Below are positions 1 to 7,040 of a stretch of 64,000 nt of DNA, in pieces. The stretch is from Micromonospora echinofusca (lineage in GTDB: Bacteria; Actinomycetota; Actinomycetes; Mycobacteriales; Micromonosporaceae). The stretch spans positions 5,731,001 to 5,795,000 of the forward strand of contig NZ_LT607733.1 in assembly GCF_900091445.1 (NCBI RefSeq). Reading direction: 5' to 3'. Position numbers and translations under genes: made by a program. The first letter of the stretch is position 1. The number at the start of each line of letters is the position of its first letter. The notes beneath the pieces were generated by a model that was not told the DNA's origin, ran no database searches, and worked only from the letters and a program-made list of their open reading frames with translations.

Positions 1-478
1 CGATCCGGCGGGAGAACACATCCCGGACCGCGGCGAGCCAGAACACCCCTTCGCCGCACGGTATGCGGGTGGCGTCGGCGACCCACAGGCGGTTCGGCCC
101 CGCTGCGGTGAACTGCCGGTTGACCAGATCCGGCGCCGGGATGTGCCGCGGGTCCTGCCGGGTGGAGCCGCCGTGCCAGCCTCGACGCAGGAACGCCCCC
201 TGCCAGCCCTGCTGCGTCATCAACCGCTCGACGCGTTTGCGGCCCACATGGATGCCGTCACGGCGCAGCTGCCGATGCACCCGGTCCGCGCCGTAGGTGC
301 GCCCCGATGTCTCCCAGATCTCGTGGATGTTGGAGATCAGCCCCAGGTCGACCACGTCGCGGTCGCAGGGCTGCTCGGCCTGCTTCACCCACGCGTAGTA
401 GGTCGAGGCGCCGATGTTCAGGACCCGTAGCAGGAGCGCGACCGCGAACTGGTCACGATGTTCGTGGATGAACCTCAT
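1..478 (-). CDS. IS3-family transposase OrfB (3' end beyond the window)
   Basis: This is the DDE integrase-fold subunit that makes the strand transfers for the IS3 element. The frame is open over 159 residues from ATG at 478 to the window edge, so the protein is cut by the window and not necessarily broken. Residues 1-120 show the usual HTH_21-type region (TYYAW, TYGADRVHRQL, GRKRVERLM). The rve core begins near residue 130 with W-V-A-D-A-T, whose Asp (about 135) is the first catalytic residue; the other two lie outside. The start overlaps the OrfA stop as ATGA, placing OrfB in the -1 frame as in other IS3 elements. No clear A-rich slippery site is visible, so either coupling or frameshifting could link the two. 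Confidence 0.9.
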   Translation of the reverse strand, partial: MRFIHEHRDQFAVALLLRVLNIGASTYYAWVKQAEQPCDRDVVDLGLISNIHEIWETSGRTYGADRVHRQLRRDGIHVGRKRVERLMTQQGWQGAFLRRGWHGGSTRQDPRHIPAPDLVNRQFTAAGPNRLWVADATRIPCGEGVFWLAAVRDVFSRRI

Positions 479-786
479 GACCGTCGCCGGGTCGGGTCGA
501 GCTCCGCCGCGAAATACGCGCTCGCCGCCTTCAGGATCTCGTTCGCCCGCCGCAACTCGGTGACTTCCCTACGCAGCCGGCGGTTCTCCTCCGCCATCTC
601 GCTGGTCGGCCGGTCGTGACGCTCGTCGGCGTCGGCCTCGGCCTGCCGGATCCAGTTCCTGAGCGCCTCGTGATGCACGCCGAGCTGCTCGGCCAGGCGC
701 CGGATGACGGGCTTCGGGTCCGACTCGCGATACAGGCGCACAGCGCGCTGACGTAGCCCATCGGGGTACTTCTTCGGTGCTGCCAC
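475..786 (-). CDS. IS3-family transposase OrfA (HTH subunit)
   Basis: This is the 103-residue DNA-binding subunit of the IS3 transposase. Residues 8-50 form an HTH_Tnp_1 type helix-turn-helix (YPDGLRQRAVRLY; LAEQLGVHHEALRNWIRQ). Residues 62-90 form a leucine-rich coiled coil (EENRRLRREVTELRRANEIL) used for multimerisation with OrfB. Length is typical of the family. It overlaps OrfB by four bases. The element's right end is not clear by eye, but a 76-base sequence repeated at 5511 begins about 75 bases upstream. Confidence 0.92.
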   Translation of the reverse strand: MAAPKKYPDGLRQRAVRLYRESDPKPVIRRLAEQLGVHHEALRNWIRQAEADADERHDRPTSEMAEENRRLRREVTELRRANEILKAASAYFAAELDPTRRRS

Positions 787-859
787 GGACGACTTCCTCC
801 CCCACGGCCATCAGACCATGGTCAAGAAGCTCCATGAAAGCGGGGGTGGCTCAGCCGCG

Positions 860-935
860 GTGACCCGCGTTGGCACCGATTCACCCGGGTTGGCATCCGC
901 TGGAGAGCACACACCGCGCACATCATCGAAGATCA
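860..935. repeat. 76-base dispersed repeat, copy A
   Basis: The stretch starting gtgacccgcg and ending catcgaagat matches 5511-5586 with only a few substitutions. It contains two ttggca motifs separated by ttcacccggg and the run ctggagagcacacaccgcgc. Flanks on both sides are unrelated to those of copy B, so the unit is discrete. Repeated short motifs like this are typical of multi-repeat IS ends, but no matching transposase is attached; this origin is inferred. Confidence 0.6.
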
Positions 936-998
936 TGTGCGGCTGTCCGCTCCCCCGGCTGGGCGCCGCCTCCCACGGGGGGTCCGGCCAAGTCGCCA

Positions 999-1112
999 TC
1001 AGCCACGCGGTGGCTGGTCGTCGTTGTCGCGGGTCAGGTCCGTCGGGTCGAGGATGACGACGTCGACGTCGCCCACGGATGACGGGTCGAAGTCGCGCCG
1101 TTCGTCGGCGGG
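999..1112 (-). pseudogene. C-terminal gene fragment (about 37 residues)
   Basis: Just downstream of immunity gene copy 1, the minus strand has a short open stretch ending in TGA at 999-1001 with coding-like composition (DFDPSS, DVDVVILDPTDLTRDN). An in-frame TGA closes it upstream and there is no start codon with a binding site. It reads as the tail of a gene whose front was lost when the toxin cassette or an IS arrived. No function can be assigned. Confidence 0.3.
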
Positions 1113-1131
1113 TCACCCGCGCTCGGCTGGT

Positions 1132-1587
1132 TCATTGGGTGATGGGGTCGTCTATGCCGTAGTGGCTCCACCAGGTAGGCCGGTGTCTGCGGAGTGTGCC
1201 CTCGACACGGGTCAGCAGAAGCCAGTTGCCGTTCTGGACCAGCGCCGCGTCCTCCTGCCGGGCGGCCAACACACGGGCCACGGCCTTCATCATGTTCGGG
1301 ATCCCCTTGTCGACAAGGTCGTCCGCCCGCATGGAGAAGTCGATGTCGACGTATGTCTCCGGCTCCCACTCCCAGCGGGCACCGTCGTCGGCCTCGGCAT
1401 CGAAATAGCCCTGGCTGCCTGAGGAGATGGTCAGCGCGTACCCGCGGGTGTCGTAGAGGCGGGCACTGAACAGCCGCGGGTTGGTGCCGCTCGGCTTGGG
1501 CTTCTCGGCGGGTTCGGCTGCCACGAGATCAGCCACGTGGTCCAGGGGCAGGTCACCGCCCAGGGTCAACCTGAACTCGACAGCCAT
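1132..1587 (-). CDS. SitI3-like immunity protein, copy 1
   Basis: This 151-residue soluble protein resembles the SitI3 immunity family: opening MAVEFRLTL, central EWEPETYVDIDF, then EDAALVQNGNWLLLTR and a late RRHRPTWWSHYG. In such systems the immunity protein binds and blocks its cognate toxin in the cytoplasm. Start ATG at 1587 is supported by GAGGAGAGG nine bases upstream, which overlaps the toxin stop, so it is translated with the toxin (14-base gap). The frame stays open upstream through the toxin gene, but that is a high-GC artefact. It is about 85 percent identical to the copy at 7041-7496. The family assignment is from memory; the toxin-immunity role follows from position. Confidence 0.72.
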   Translation of the reverse strand: MAVEFRLTLGGDLPLDHVADLVAAEPAEKPKPSGTNPRLFSARLYDTRGYALTISSGSQGYFDAEADDGARWEWEPETYVDIDFSMRADDLVDKGIPNMMKAVARVLAARQEDAALVQNGNWLLLTRVEGTLRRHRPTWWSHYGIDDPITQ

Positions 1588-1601
1588 CTCTGCGCCTCTC
1601 C

Positions 1602-2207
1602 TCAGTCTCGACGGACGATCTGCACGATCGCGCCGCTCGGCGTTACCGCGACGAGTTCTTTCAGCTTCTCGACGGGCCAGGTGTCGAACTGTGTCCGCAG
1701 GGCCGCGAGGTCTCCGTGCCAGTCGTGCAGGTTCAGCACCACGCGTTGGGTCTGCTCCTTGTCGACCTTGGCGCGGACCTCGCTCCAGACGCCCCGTACC
1801 GGCTTGCCGAGAGTGGGCGAATAGCAGTCGAACACGTGACCTTCGATCAGGTAGTCCGGGTCTTTGTTCGGGTTGCCCGAGTCGCCGGTACGGAGCCGGG
1901 CGTCGGCGATCTCCCGCCTGGTGGGGTTCTGGTGGACCCGGTAGCTCTTGCTGGCGACTATATCGGCGCATTCGTTCTCGAGCTCCAACGGACGCCGCCC
2001 GTCGTCGTCCAACCGGGGTGGAATTCTGGTTCTCGGACCGGTCGGCGACCCGCCCGGGACACCGGTTGGCTGTCTGGTCCAAGACGTGCCGTGGCCGTGG
2101 TCAGCGGATGTCGCGTCGTCGGCGGCATGAGGTGTCGACGGCGGGTCACCGCGCTCGGAAGGGGTAGGGCTGGCCGGTGGATGACCGCCAGCCCCTGTCA
2201 GTTTCCC
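1602..2207 (-). CDS. CdiA-CT-like tRNase toxin domain in the -1 frame of the DUF6244 gene, copy 1
   Basis: The frame encodes a Pro/Gly-rich linker of about 65 residues followed by a domain of about 130 residues resembling CdiA C-terminal tRNase toxins: NECADI, SYRVHQNP, KDPDYLIEG, FDCYSPT, WSEVRAKVDK, QTQRVVLNLHDW and DLAALRTQF. The E, D and K residues fit a restriction-endonuclease-like fold. From the heptamer at 2201-2207 down to 2012 there is no ATG, GTG or TTG. The first possible start is TTG at 2012, inside the linker and without a binding site. The domain is therefore probably the C-terminus of a DUF6244-linker-toxin fusion made by -1 frameshifting (2725 to 1602, 374 residues). The alternative is an orphan, untranslated toxin fragment. 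Confidence 0.72.
   Translation of the reverse strand, partial: GKLTGAGGHPPASPTPSERGDPPSTPHAADDATSADHGHGTSWTRQPTGVPGGSPTGPRTRIPPRLDDDGRRPLELENECADIVASKSYRVHQNPTRREIADARLRTGDSGNPNKDPDYLIEGHVFDCYSPTLGKPVRGVWSEVRAKVDKEQTQRVVLNLHDWHGDLAALRTQFDTWPVEKLKELVAVTPSGAIVQIVRRD
2167..2207 (-). promoter_or_regulatory. Candidate -1 programmed frameshift site, copy 1
   Basis: On the minus strand the last DUF6244 codons are GGA AAC TGA, preceded by G, giving the canonical heptamer G_GGA_AAC (2201-2207). Six bases later (spacer TGACAG, containing the stop) begins a hairpin at 2167-2194: GGGCTGGC-GGT, loop CATCC, ACC-G-GCCAGCCC, with a single bulged G. Slippage by -1 gives GGG AAA CTG ACA, exactly the open toxin frame. 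Heptamer, spacer length and hairpin are all kept in copy 2. There is no T-tract, so it is not a normal terminator. Confidence 0.6.
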
Positions 2208-2725
2208 GACGACCCCAACTGCCGGGCCTGCGCGATCGCCGCTTCGACGGCCTGCCGGGCCCCGCCGGTGCGCTGAACGACCAGCGCCAGGACCTGCTTG
2301 ATGGCCTCCAACGCCTGCAGCAGCGGCCCAGGCTGCCCGCCCTGCAGGACCACGGCGACGAGTTGCTGCGCCTCCCCGACTCCGGTGATGGCCCCGGTCG
2401 CCGCGTCCCGAGCGGCGTCCACGGCGCTCTGCACAGGCGCCAGCCCGGCAATCGTCTCCTGCGGGGTGGCCTCGTTCGGCACTGCCGCGGTGGCCTTCGT
2501 CGCTTCACCGATCGCACCGGCGAGACTTCCCAGGGCGCCCTGGATGCCCGTGATCGCGTTGCGCACCCGCGCCACACCCGCCGCCACGGCGACGAAGCCC
2601 GCGCCCGCGGCCCGCAGCGCCACCTCCTGCGCCTGACTGTCGGCGGCAGCTGCCAACCCCTGCGCGCGTTCAACCCCGGTCATCAACGCGCGGAACTCAC
2701 CGGTGATCGTCTCGATCTGCGACAC
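2198..2725 (-). CDS. DUF6244-like helical protein, copy 1
   Basis: This 175-residue Ala/Gln-rich protein is predicted to be almost wholly helical and has no signal peptide or membrane segment. I recall this style as DUF6244 of Micromonosporaceae (GAGFVAVAAGVARVRNAI; PQETIAGLAPV; VVLQGGQPGPLLQAL; ending LGSSGN), with moderate certainty. Start GTG at 2725 matches the equivalent start of copy 2. Its stop TGA at 2198 lies within a frameshift signal that opens the toxin frame. It may be the N-terminal adaptor or delivery domain of the downstream toxin. Its own biochemical role is unknown. Confidence 0.75.
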   Translation of the reverse strand: MSQIETITGEFRALMTGVERAQGLAAAADSQAQEVALRAAGAGFVAVAAGVARVRNAITGIQGALGSLAGAIGEATKATAAVPNEATPQETIAGLAPVQSAVDAARDAATGAITGVGEAQQLVAVVLQGGQPGPLLQALEAIKQVLALVVQRTGGARQAVEAAIAQARQLGSSGN

Positions 2726-3074
2726 GTGGCCGGCACCCCAATCGATGAGAGCGAAAGTGCTGGACAGCTGAACCTACCGGGCTCCTTGGGAGGCCACCAG
2801 ACATCGACGAGGCGGTCGGCACCGCAGACAGCCACCGCGATGCGAGTAGTCGCACGAGCGGCTTCCGGTCCAGATTCCAGCTCGTGGGGTGGGGTCTGTG
2901 GCTGTCGTGTCCGGCTGTCGACGTGTCAGCATCGACGGAACGGCGGTGCGGGTGTTCGCGTCGGGAGGATCGGTGGGCAATCGCAAGCGCAGTGGCCGCC
3001 GGCAGCGGCGTCATGGCGTAGCCGGAGTACGCGCCGGTGAGCGCGGGTGGGGCGTCGTAGCGGTGTGACGTGAG
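2726..3074. other. Gap of about 350 bases: cassette leader, then unrecognised sequence
   Basis: Bases 2726 to about 2827 match the leader of cassette copy 2 (8635 to about 8740), sharing aacctaccgggct and gtcggcac-gcagac, so they probably hold the cassette promoter. No convincing -10/-35 pair is visible. The rest, up to the transposase remnant, shows nothing recognisable on either strand. Confidence 0.4.
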
Positions 3075-3821
3075 ATGTACGTCCAGCCGCTGTCGACCAG
3101 CCGTACGTACGCAATGCCGTGGGTTCGCCGGCATTGGACGCACCCGAACCGTCCCGGACGCCCGCCGATCAGCGACGACCTGCGGGACCTGGTCCTGCGG
3201 CTGGCCAGGGAGAATCCCGGCTGGGGGCACCGGCGCATCCAAGGTGAGCTCGTCGGGCTCGGCTATCGGGTCGGCGCCGGCACCATCCGTCGCATCCTCG
3301 TCGGCTCGAGGGCCGGTCCCGCCCCGCGCGAGATCGACACCAGTTGGCGAACGTTCCTGCGCGCTCAGGCAGCCGGGCTGCTGGCGACCGACTTCTTCCA
3401 CATCGATACCGTCACGTTGCGGCGACTGTACGTGCTTTTCGTCATGGAGATCACGACCCGACGGGTACACATCCTCGGCGTCACCGAACACCCGACCGCT
3501 GCCTGGACCACCCAGCAGGCCCGCAACCAGGTGCTGGACCTCGGCGAGCGCATGACAGGGTTCCGGCTCCTGATCCGCGACCGCGACGCCAAGTTCACCG
3601 CGTCGTTCGACGCCGTGTTCGCCGCCGCGAGCATCGATGTGGTGAAGACACATGTGTGGGTGTGGGCGGCGGTCGCTCCGGTCTGTTCAGGTATCGAGGC
3701 CTGCGAGGTTGAGGCGCTCGAGCAGGCTGGGCTTGCGGGCGTGCACCGCCGTAGCCCTACCCGCCGGTTGCGAGGATATGGTAAAGAAGCCAAGCGTGCT
3801 GGGCCTAGCGTAGTAGGCTGA
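3075..3821 (+). pseudogene. Integrase-core transposase remnant, truncated at both ends
   Basis: Residues from about 15 ([14 protein letters not shown]) to about 194 match actinobacterial rve transposases: [21 protein letters not shown], then [12 protein letters not shown], whose D-F-F-H-I-D contains the first catalytic Asp, then [14 protein letters not shown] and [17 protein letters not shown] with the second Asp. After SIDVVKT (about 3655) the sequence stops matching; the expected SPRANSFAERFVGT stretch with the catalytic Glu is absent. The N-terminal HTH half is also missing. It cannot be an active transposase. Confidence 0.8.
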
Positions 3822-3826
3822 CGGGC

Positions 3827-4393
3827 ATGGGTCGGTTCTCCGAGGATGAGCTGCATGCGGTTGTCTCCAGGTACGAGGCGACGCGGGCGGAGGCGTTGAC
3901 CGAGCGGGACGAGCAGCTGCGGGCGTTTCATGCGGCCGGCTGGCGGCCGGTGGACCTGCAGCGGGTCACCGGATACAGCCGGGAGACGATCCGTCAGGCG
4001 CTACGACCGGAAGTCCGGCGGGCGACCAACCTCAGCCGACGCAGGACTTCACCCCAGCCGCCGGCGGACTACCGGCCCTACGGTGACCGGAGGCCCTACG
4101 TAGTGGCCGAAACCCTTGCCGAACTGCACGGCCCGACCGAAGGCACGGTGACGCTTCCCCGTCATCTCGACTGGTCCGGGCACGCCGAGTACGACCTGAA
4201 CCGGACCGCACGCATGGCCAGCATGTACAAGGTGGTGCTCACCGAAGCCAGTACGGTCGAGGACCTGAACACCTGGCTCGACGCCGACCTCCTCCGGCGG
4301 CTCTGGCCCACCCTCTGGCTGCCACCCCAGCTCCGCCAACGCTGGGAGGAAGCCTTTCCCGAACTCGCCGCAACCCGCAGCAACGCGGCATAG
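3827..4393 (+). CDS. HTH-containing partner of AbiEii-type nucleotidyltransferase (putative antitoxin)
   Basis: This 188-residue protein has a helix-turn-helix near residues 38-62 (WRPVDLQRVTGYSRETIRQAL). The second half (EYDLNRTARMASMYKVVL; LNTWLDADLLRRLWPTLWLP) resembles the region found in actinobacterial genes just before AbiEii/DUF1814 genes. It ends two bases before the next start (TAG, cg, GTG), so the two are co-translated. It probably represses the pair and may neutralise the partner in a type IV toxin-antitoxin arrangement; this is inferred from order. Confidence 0.72.
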   Translation: MGRFSEDELHAVVSRYEATRAEALTERDEQLRAFHAAGWRPVDLQRVTGYSRETIRQALRPEVRRATNLSRRRTSPQPPADYRPYGDRRPYVVAETLAELHGPTEGTVTLPRHLDWSGHAEYDLNRTARMASMYKVVLTEASTVEDLNTWLDADLLRRLWPTLWLPPQLRQRWEEAFPELAATRSNAA

Positions 4394-4395
4394 CG

Positions 4396-5067
4396 GTGGA
4401 CCCCTTCCACGAACGCCTCGCCCGTACCGGGCTCGGGGCCGCCGATCGATACGGCTTCGCTCTGGCCGGCGGTTACGCGGTCCAGGCCGCCGGGCTTGTC
4501 GAGCGGCCCAGCGAGGACGTCGACCTGTTCACCGCCTGGGACCGCCGCAAGGAGTTCACCGCCGCGGTCACCGCCGTCGTGCACGCCTACCGAGACGACG
4601 GCCTGACCGTCGAGACCGAGCGGCAGTACGACACATTCGCCCGGCTGGCTGTCACCGACGGTGCGCGGATTTCCAAGGTCGAACTCGGCGTGGACTGGCG
4701 CGCCAACGAACCGATCCTCATGGCGATCGGACCGGTACTCCACCCTGACGACGCGGTCGCGAACAAGATGAGCGCACTCTACGGGCGAGCCTTCGCTCGT
4801 GACTTCATCGACATCGACGCCACGCTCCGATCCGGCCGCTACACCCGCGAAGCCCTCCTCGCCCTCGCGCAGAGCGCCGACCGTGGTTTCGACCGGCGCG
4901 TCTTCGCCGACGCTCTCGGACAAGCCGCCCTGCTCGATCCTGACGACTTCGCCCAGTACGGCGTCGCCGGCCGAGGGCTGGACGATCTCCGTAGCCGATT
5001 CGCCGAATGGCGCCGTGAACTGCTCGGCGAGGAGGAACCCGCTCGACCTGACGGCTCCGTCAGCTGA
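4396..5067 (+). CDS. AbiEii/AbiGii-family nucleotidyltransferase (putative type IV toxin)
   Basis: The 223-residue protein has the DUF1814 nucleotidyltransferase signature: FALAGGYAVQAAGL at residues 21-34 followed by RPSEDVDLF at 37-45, giving the G-G and D-x-D metal-binding motif. A later Lys/Asp region follows (ANKMSALYGRAFARDFIDIDATL). Family members add nucleotides to tRNA 3' ends or act as abortive-infection toxins. Start GTG at 4396 lies two bases after the upstream stop. It sits between a broken transposase and a tRNA remnant, consistent with a mobile defence cargo. Confidence 0.82.
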   Translation: MDPFHERLARTGLGAADRYGFALAGGYAVQAAGLVERPSEDVDLFTAWDRRKEFTAAVTAVVHAYRDDGLTVETERQYDTFARLAVTDGARISKVELGVDWRANEPILMAIGPVLHPDDAVANKMSALYGRAFARDFIDIDATLRSGRYTREALLALAQSADRGFDRRVFADALGQAALLDPDDFAQYGVAGRGLDDLRSRFAEWRRELLGEEEPARPDGSVS

Positions 5068-5284
5068 CCTCCCGGCGCTCAGTTGCCGCCCGGACGGCGT
5101 CCTGCGCTCGTGGTCTACCGATGCATGCACCAAGAAGTCCGCCGCAGCCAAGGATGGCTCCACTCTCAGCTCGCGGCAGCGACAAGCCTGCACTCGCAGG
5201 ACCCATAACGCTCCAGCTGATCTTCGGCAAACGATCGCAGCAAGGCCGCTAAGCGACCGGCACGCACAGGTCGAAAACGAAAAG

Positions 5285-5305
5285 CCGCAGGTCATTAGCC
5301 TGCGG
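5285..5305 (-). terminator. Rho-independent terminator after tRNA-Arg remnant
   Basis: On the minus strand CCGCAGG, loop CTAATGA, CCTGCGG is followed by CTTTTCGTTTTCG. The perfect 7-base-pair stem with a T-rich tail fits an intrinsic terminator. It lies directly downstream of the 5' half of a tRNA gene, so it is probably the original tRNA terminator or a chimera with its T-arm. Confidence 0.65.
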
Positions 5306-5318
5306 ACACAAACGGAGC

Positions 5319-5362
5319 GTCGGGTTAGGAAACCGATGCTCTATCCCCTGAGCTACGAGGGC
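5319..5362 (-). tRNA. tRNA-Arg(CCU) 5' half; 3' half lost (pseudo-tRNA)
   Basis: Reading minus from 5362: GCCCTCG acceptor 5' strand, TA, D-arm GCTCAGGGGATAGAGC, A, anticodon stem TCGGT, loop TTCCTAA with anticodon CCT at 5329-5327, then CCCGA. After this no variable loop/TTCGAAT T-loop and no CGAGGGC 3' acceptor strand appear; instead a terminator-like hairpin follows. The gene therefore cannot fold as a full tRNA. A split near the anticodon arm is a common tyrosine-integrase attachment scar, but no integrase is in the window. Confidence 0.6.
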
Positions 5363-5736
5363 GCGAGGGCCTAGTCTAGCGACCTGGGGGTTCACCTGGG
5401 GTGGCAGGGAGTGCCCCACGTTCACCCACGTCACCCACACCCTCGTTCTCCCAGCCCAGGACCACACCCCGAGCACACGCACCCCGGTTTGCGACCGGCG
5501 GTCGGCCACGGTGACCCGCGCTGGCACCGGTTCACCCGGGTTGGCATCCGCTGGAGAGCACACACCGCGCATATCATTGAAGATTAATGATGTTCCGTCC
5601 GCATGCCTACCGTCGGCTCCGCCACCAGAGAAGCACGGAGCGCCCACCCCGGGGGCGCTCGGACCCACCGCGATTCTGACCATGACGGTCCCCCGGCGTC
5701 CGCTCATAGCCGCTGAGCGCGCATCAACGCGCACGG
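5363..5736. other. Gap of about 370 bases holding repeat copy B only
   Basis: Apart from the repeat at 5511-5586 the stretch shows no coding-like frame, RNA gene or clear promoter. Just after the repeat, tgaagattaatgatg is a short AT-rich patch unusual for this genome. Confidence 0.4.
5511..5586. repeat. 76-base dispersed repeat, copy B
   Basis: Second copy of the repeat at 860-935, same orientation, with a few substitutions (gttggcaccga becomes gctggcaccgg). The two copies bracket cassette copy 1, the transposase remnant and the AbiEii pair, so recombination between them could excise about 4.6 kb. Confidence 0.6.
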
Positions 5737-6086
5737 TCAGGCGGCCGTTCCCGGCCACTGGGCGACGAATGCTGCGCCGGGAATCCTGTCGTCGATGAGC
5801 AGACCGACGAACTCGTCGAGCATTACTTCGAGATCGCCGTAGCCGGTAAGTTCGTAGTGCTTGTTGACGATCCTGTCGTCAGCCAGGCGACCGTGTCCAA
5901 GTCCGCCTCGCCGCTGAGCCAGATCGTGACCTGAGCGAGCCACGCCGAAGACTCGAAGTCGGCGCTCACGACCGGCTTGCCGTAGTTCGGTTGGATCGGG
6001 CGAGCGTGCCAGCGAATCTCAAGCCGTGCCCAAGTCTCGGCACGGGCCGTAACCGCAACGGACAGCGCTTCGAGCGGAAACGTCAC
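5737..6086 (-). pseudogene. Small hypothetical protein, frameshifted
   Basis: From GTG at 6086 one frame reads coding-like sequence (TFPLEALSVAV; RLEIRWHARPIQPNYGKP; WLAQVTIWLSGEADLDTVA) up to about 5890. Coding-like sequence then continues in another frame (DDRIVNKHYELTGYGDLEVML; DEFVGLLIDDRIPGAAFV) to a stop at 5737. Together they would make a protein of about 115 residues, of the size and style of small immunity proteins. I do not recognise the family. Either a real frameshift or a sequencing error explains the break. Confidence 0.4.
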
Positions 6087-6214
6087 GCGCGCAACTATCG
6101 CACGCCGGGCCCTGGCCGCCGCTGACATTCTCATGTGCCGCCGACCGGGCGTCAGGGTGCGTCACCTGAGTGAGATCAGGTGACGCTCGCCTCCACCGGC
6201 GAGCACCGGAGGCA

Positions 6215-6565
6215 CTACGCCCACGGTGGAATGTACCGGCTCACGTACTCGCGAGCACGAGGAAGCGGGTCGCGCCAATACTGGTTCGGCATACGGGAGT
6301 GGTGCTCCTCGCAGAACTCAGCGAGACTGACCGTGATCTTGACCCGCTCCAGCGGGCGGCCTTCGAACTCTGTGTTGACCGCCAGCAACTGCGACTCGGG
6401 ATGCCAGCCTGAGTGGTCGAACGCCCAGCCGTCCCAGACCGCGTAAACGTGGAAGACCTGCCGCTCGCCGGCGAAGCGCACCGCCGCCATCCCGATCGAC
6501 CGGTCCGCGTAGAACTCTCGGCATACCCAGGCGAGGACATGACACGCCCCGGCAGCGAAAAAAGC
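6215..6565 (-). pseudogene. Hypothetical protein, N-terminally truncated
   Basis: The frame is open from just after a TAG near 6566 to the stop at 6215. Coding-like residues (ACHVLAWVCREFYADRSIG) lie before the first ATG at 6490, so the annotated-looking start is probably internal. The rest (VRFAGERQVFHVYAVWDGW; RVKITVSLAEFCEEHH; YWRDPLPRAREYVSRYI) has balanced composition and reads as a real protein of at least 116 residues. It has no recognised family. Its position among toxin cassettes suggests an orphan immunity protein, which is inference only. Confidence 0.5.
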
Positions 6566-7040
6566 CTAATCTGTCCGCTCCCATGCGACGCGCTGGTCCG
6601 ATCGCTCGATCTGCGTCCGACGAAACGTTCCCGCTGCTTCTGCCGTCATGACAGGGACGTTAGCCACTGGCCCGACGCAGTCGCTCATGCCGCGATGATG
6701 GCGCCCTGCGAGCCGCAGTCGACCCCCCGGGCAGCCGTCTTGCCGCTGCCGGAGCTGGTGCGATCGATGACCGGGTTCGGGGCTGCTGGTAGGGAATCGT
6801 TGCGTTCACGGCGGGGACCTTCCGGTGCCGATGGGTCGATGTGGCTGCGGGAGCAGTTTCGGGTTGGCCAGCGGCTTTGGGCCGGGAGTATCAGCCTGCT
6901 CCCGGTCGCGAACCGCCGCTGGTGGTGGCAGAGGTGTCGCGGTCGGTAGCCGCCAGCACGGCGTGGCGTCGAGCGACGGTTCAGACGAGCGGCGGGTTGG
7001 TTGTCGGCCTTCGTTGATTTGCGCGCAGGGCTCGCTTCGC
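6566..7040. other. Gap of about 475 bases with no supported gene
   Basis: No frame on either strand has convincing coding character. A short minus-strand run (DRTSSGSGKTAARG) near 6690-6770 looks P-loop-like but is isolated and has no start or partner motifs. The region probably consists of decayed mobile-element sequence. Confidence 0.4.

Noticed and set aside
1132..2082. 316-residue minus-strand frame covering immunity gene and toxin region
   Set aside because: Only residues from ATG 1587 match the immunity family; the upstream part is Arg-rich shadow of the toxin gene and lacks a binding site. The same shadow exists at 7041-7991.
2167..2194. Hairpin after the DUF6244-like gene as an intrinsic terminator
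   Set aside because: No T-tract follows on the minus strand, it lies inside a conserved open frame, and its spacing from the slippery heptamer fits a frameshift stimulator better.
2697..3653. 318-residue minus-strand frame
   Set aside because: Antisense to an integrase-type transposase remnant, with no domain or coding character of its own.
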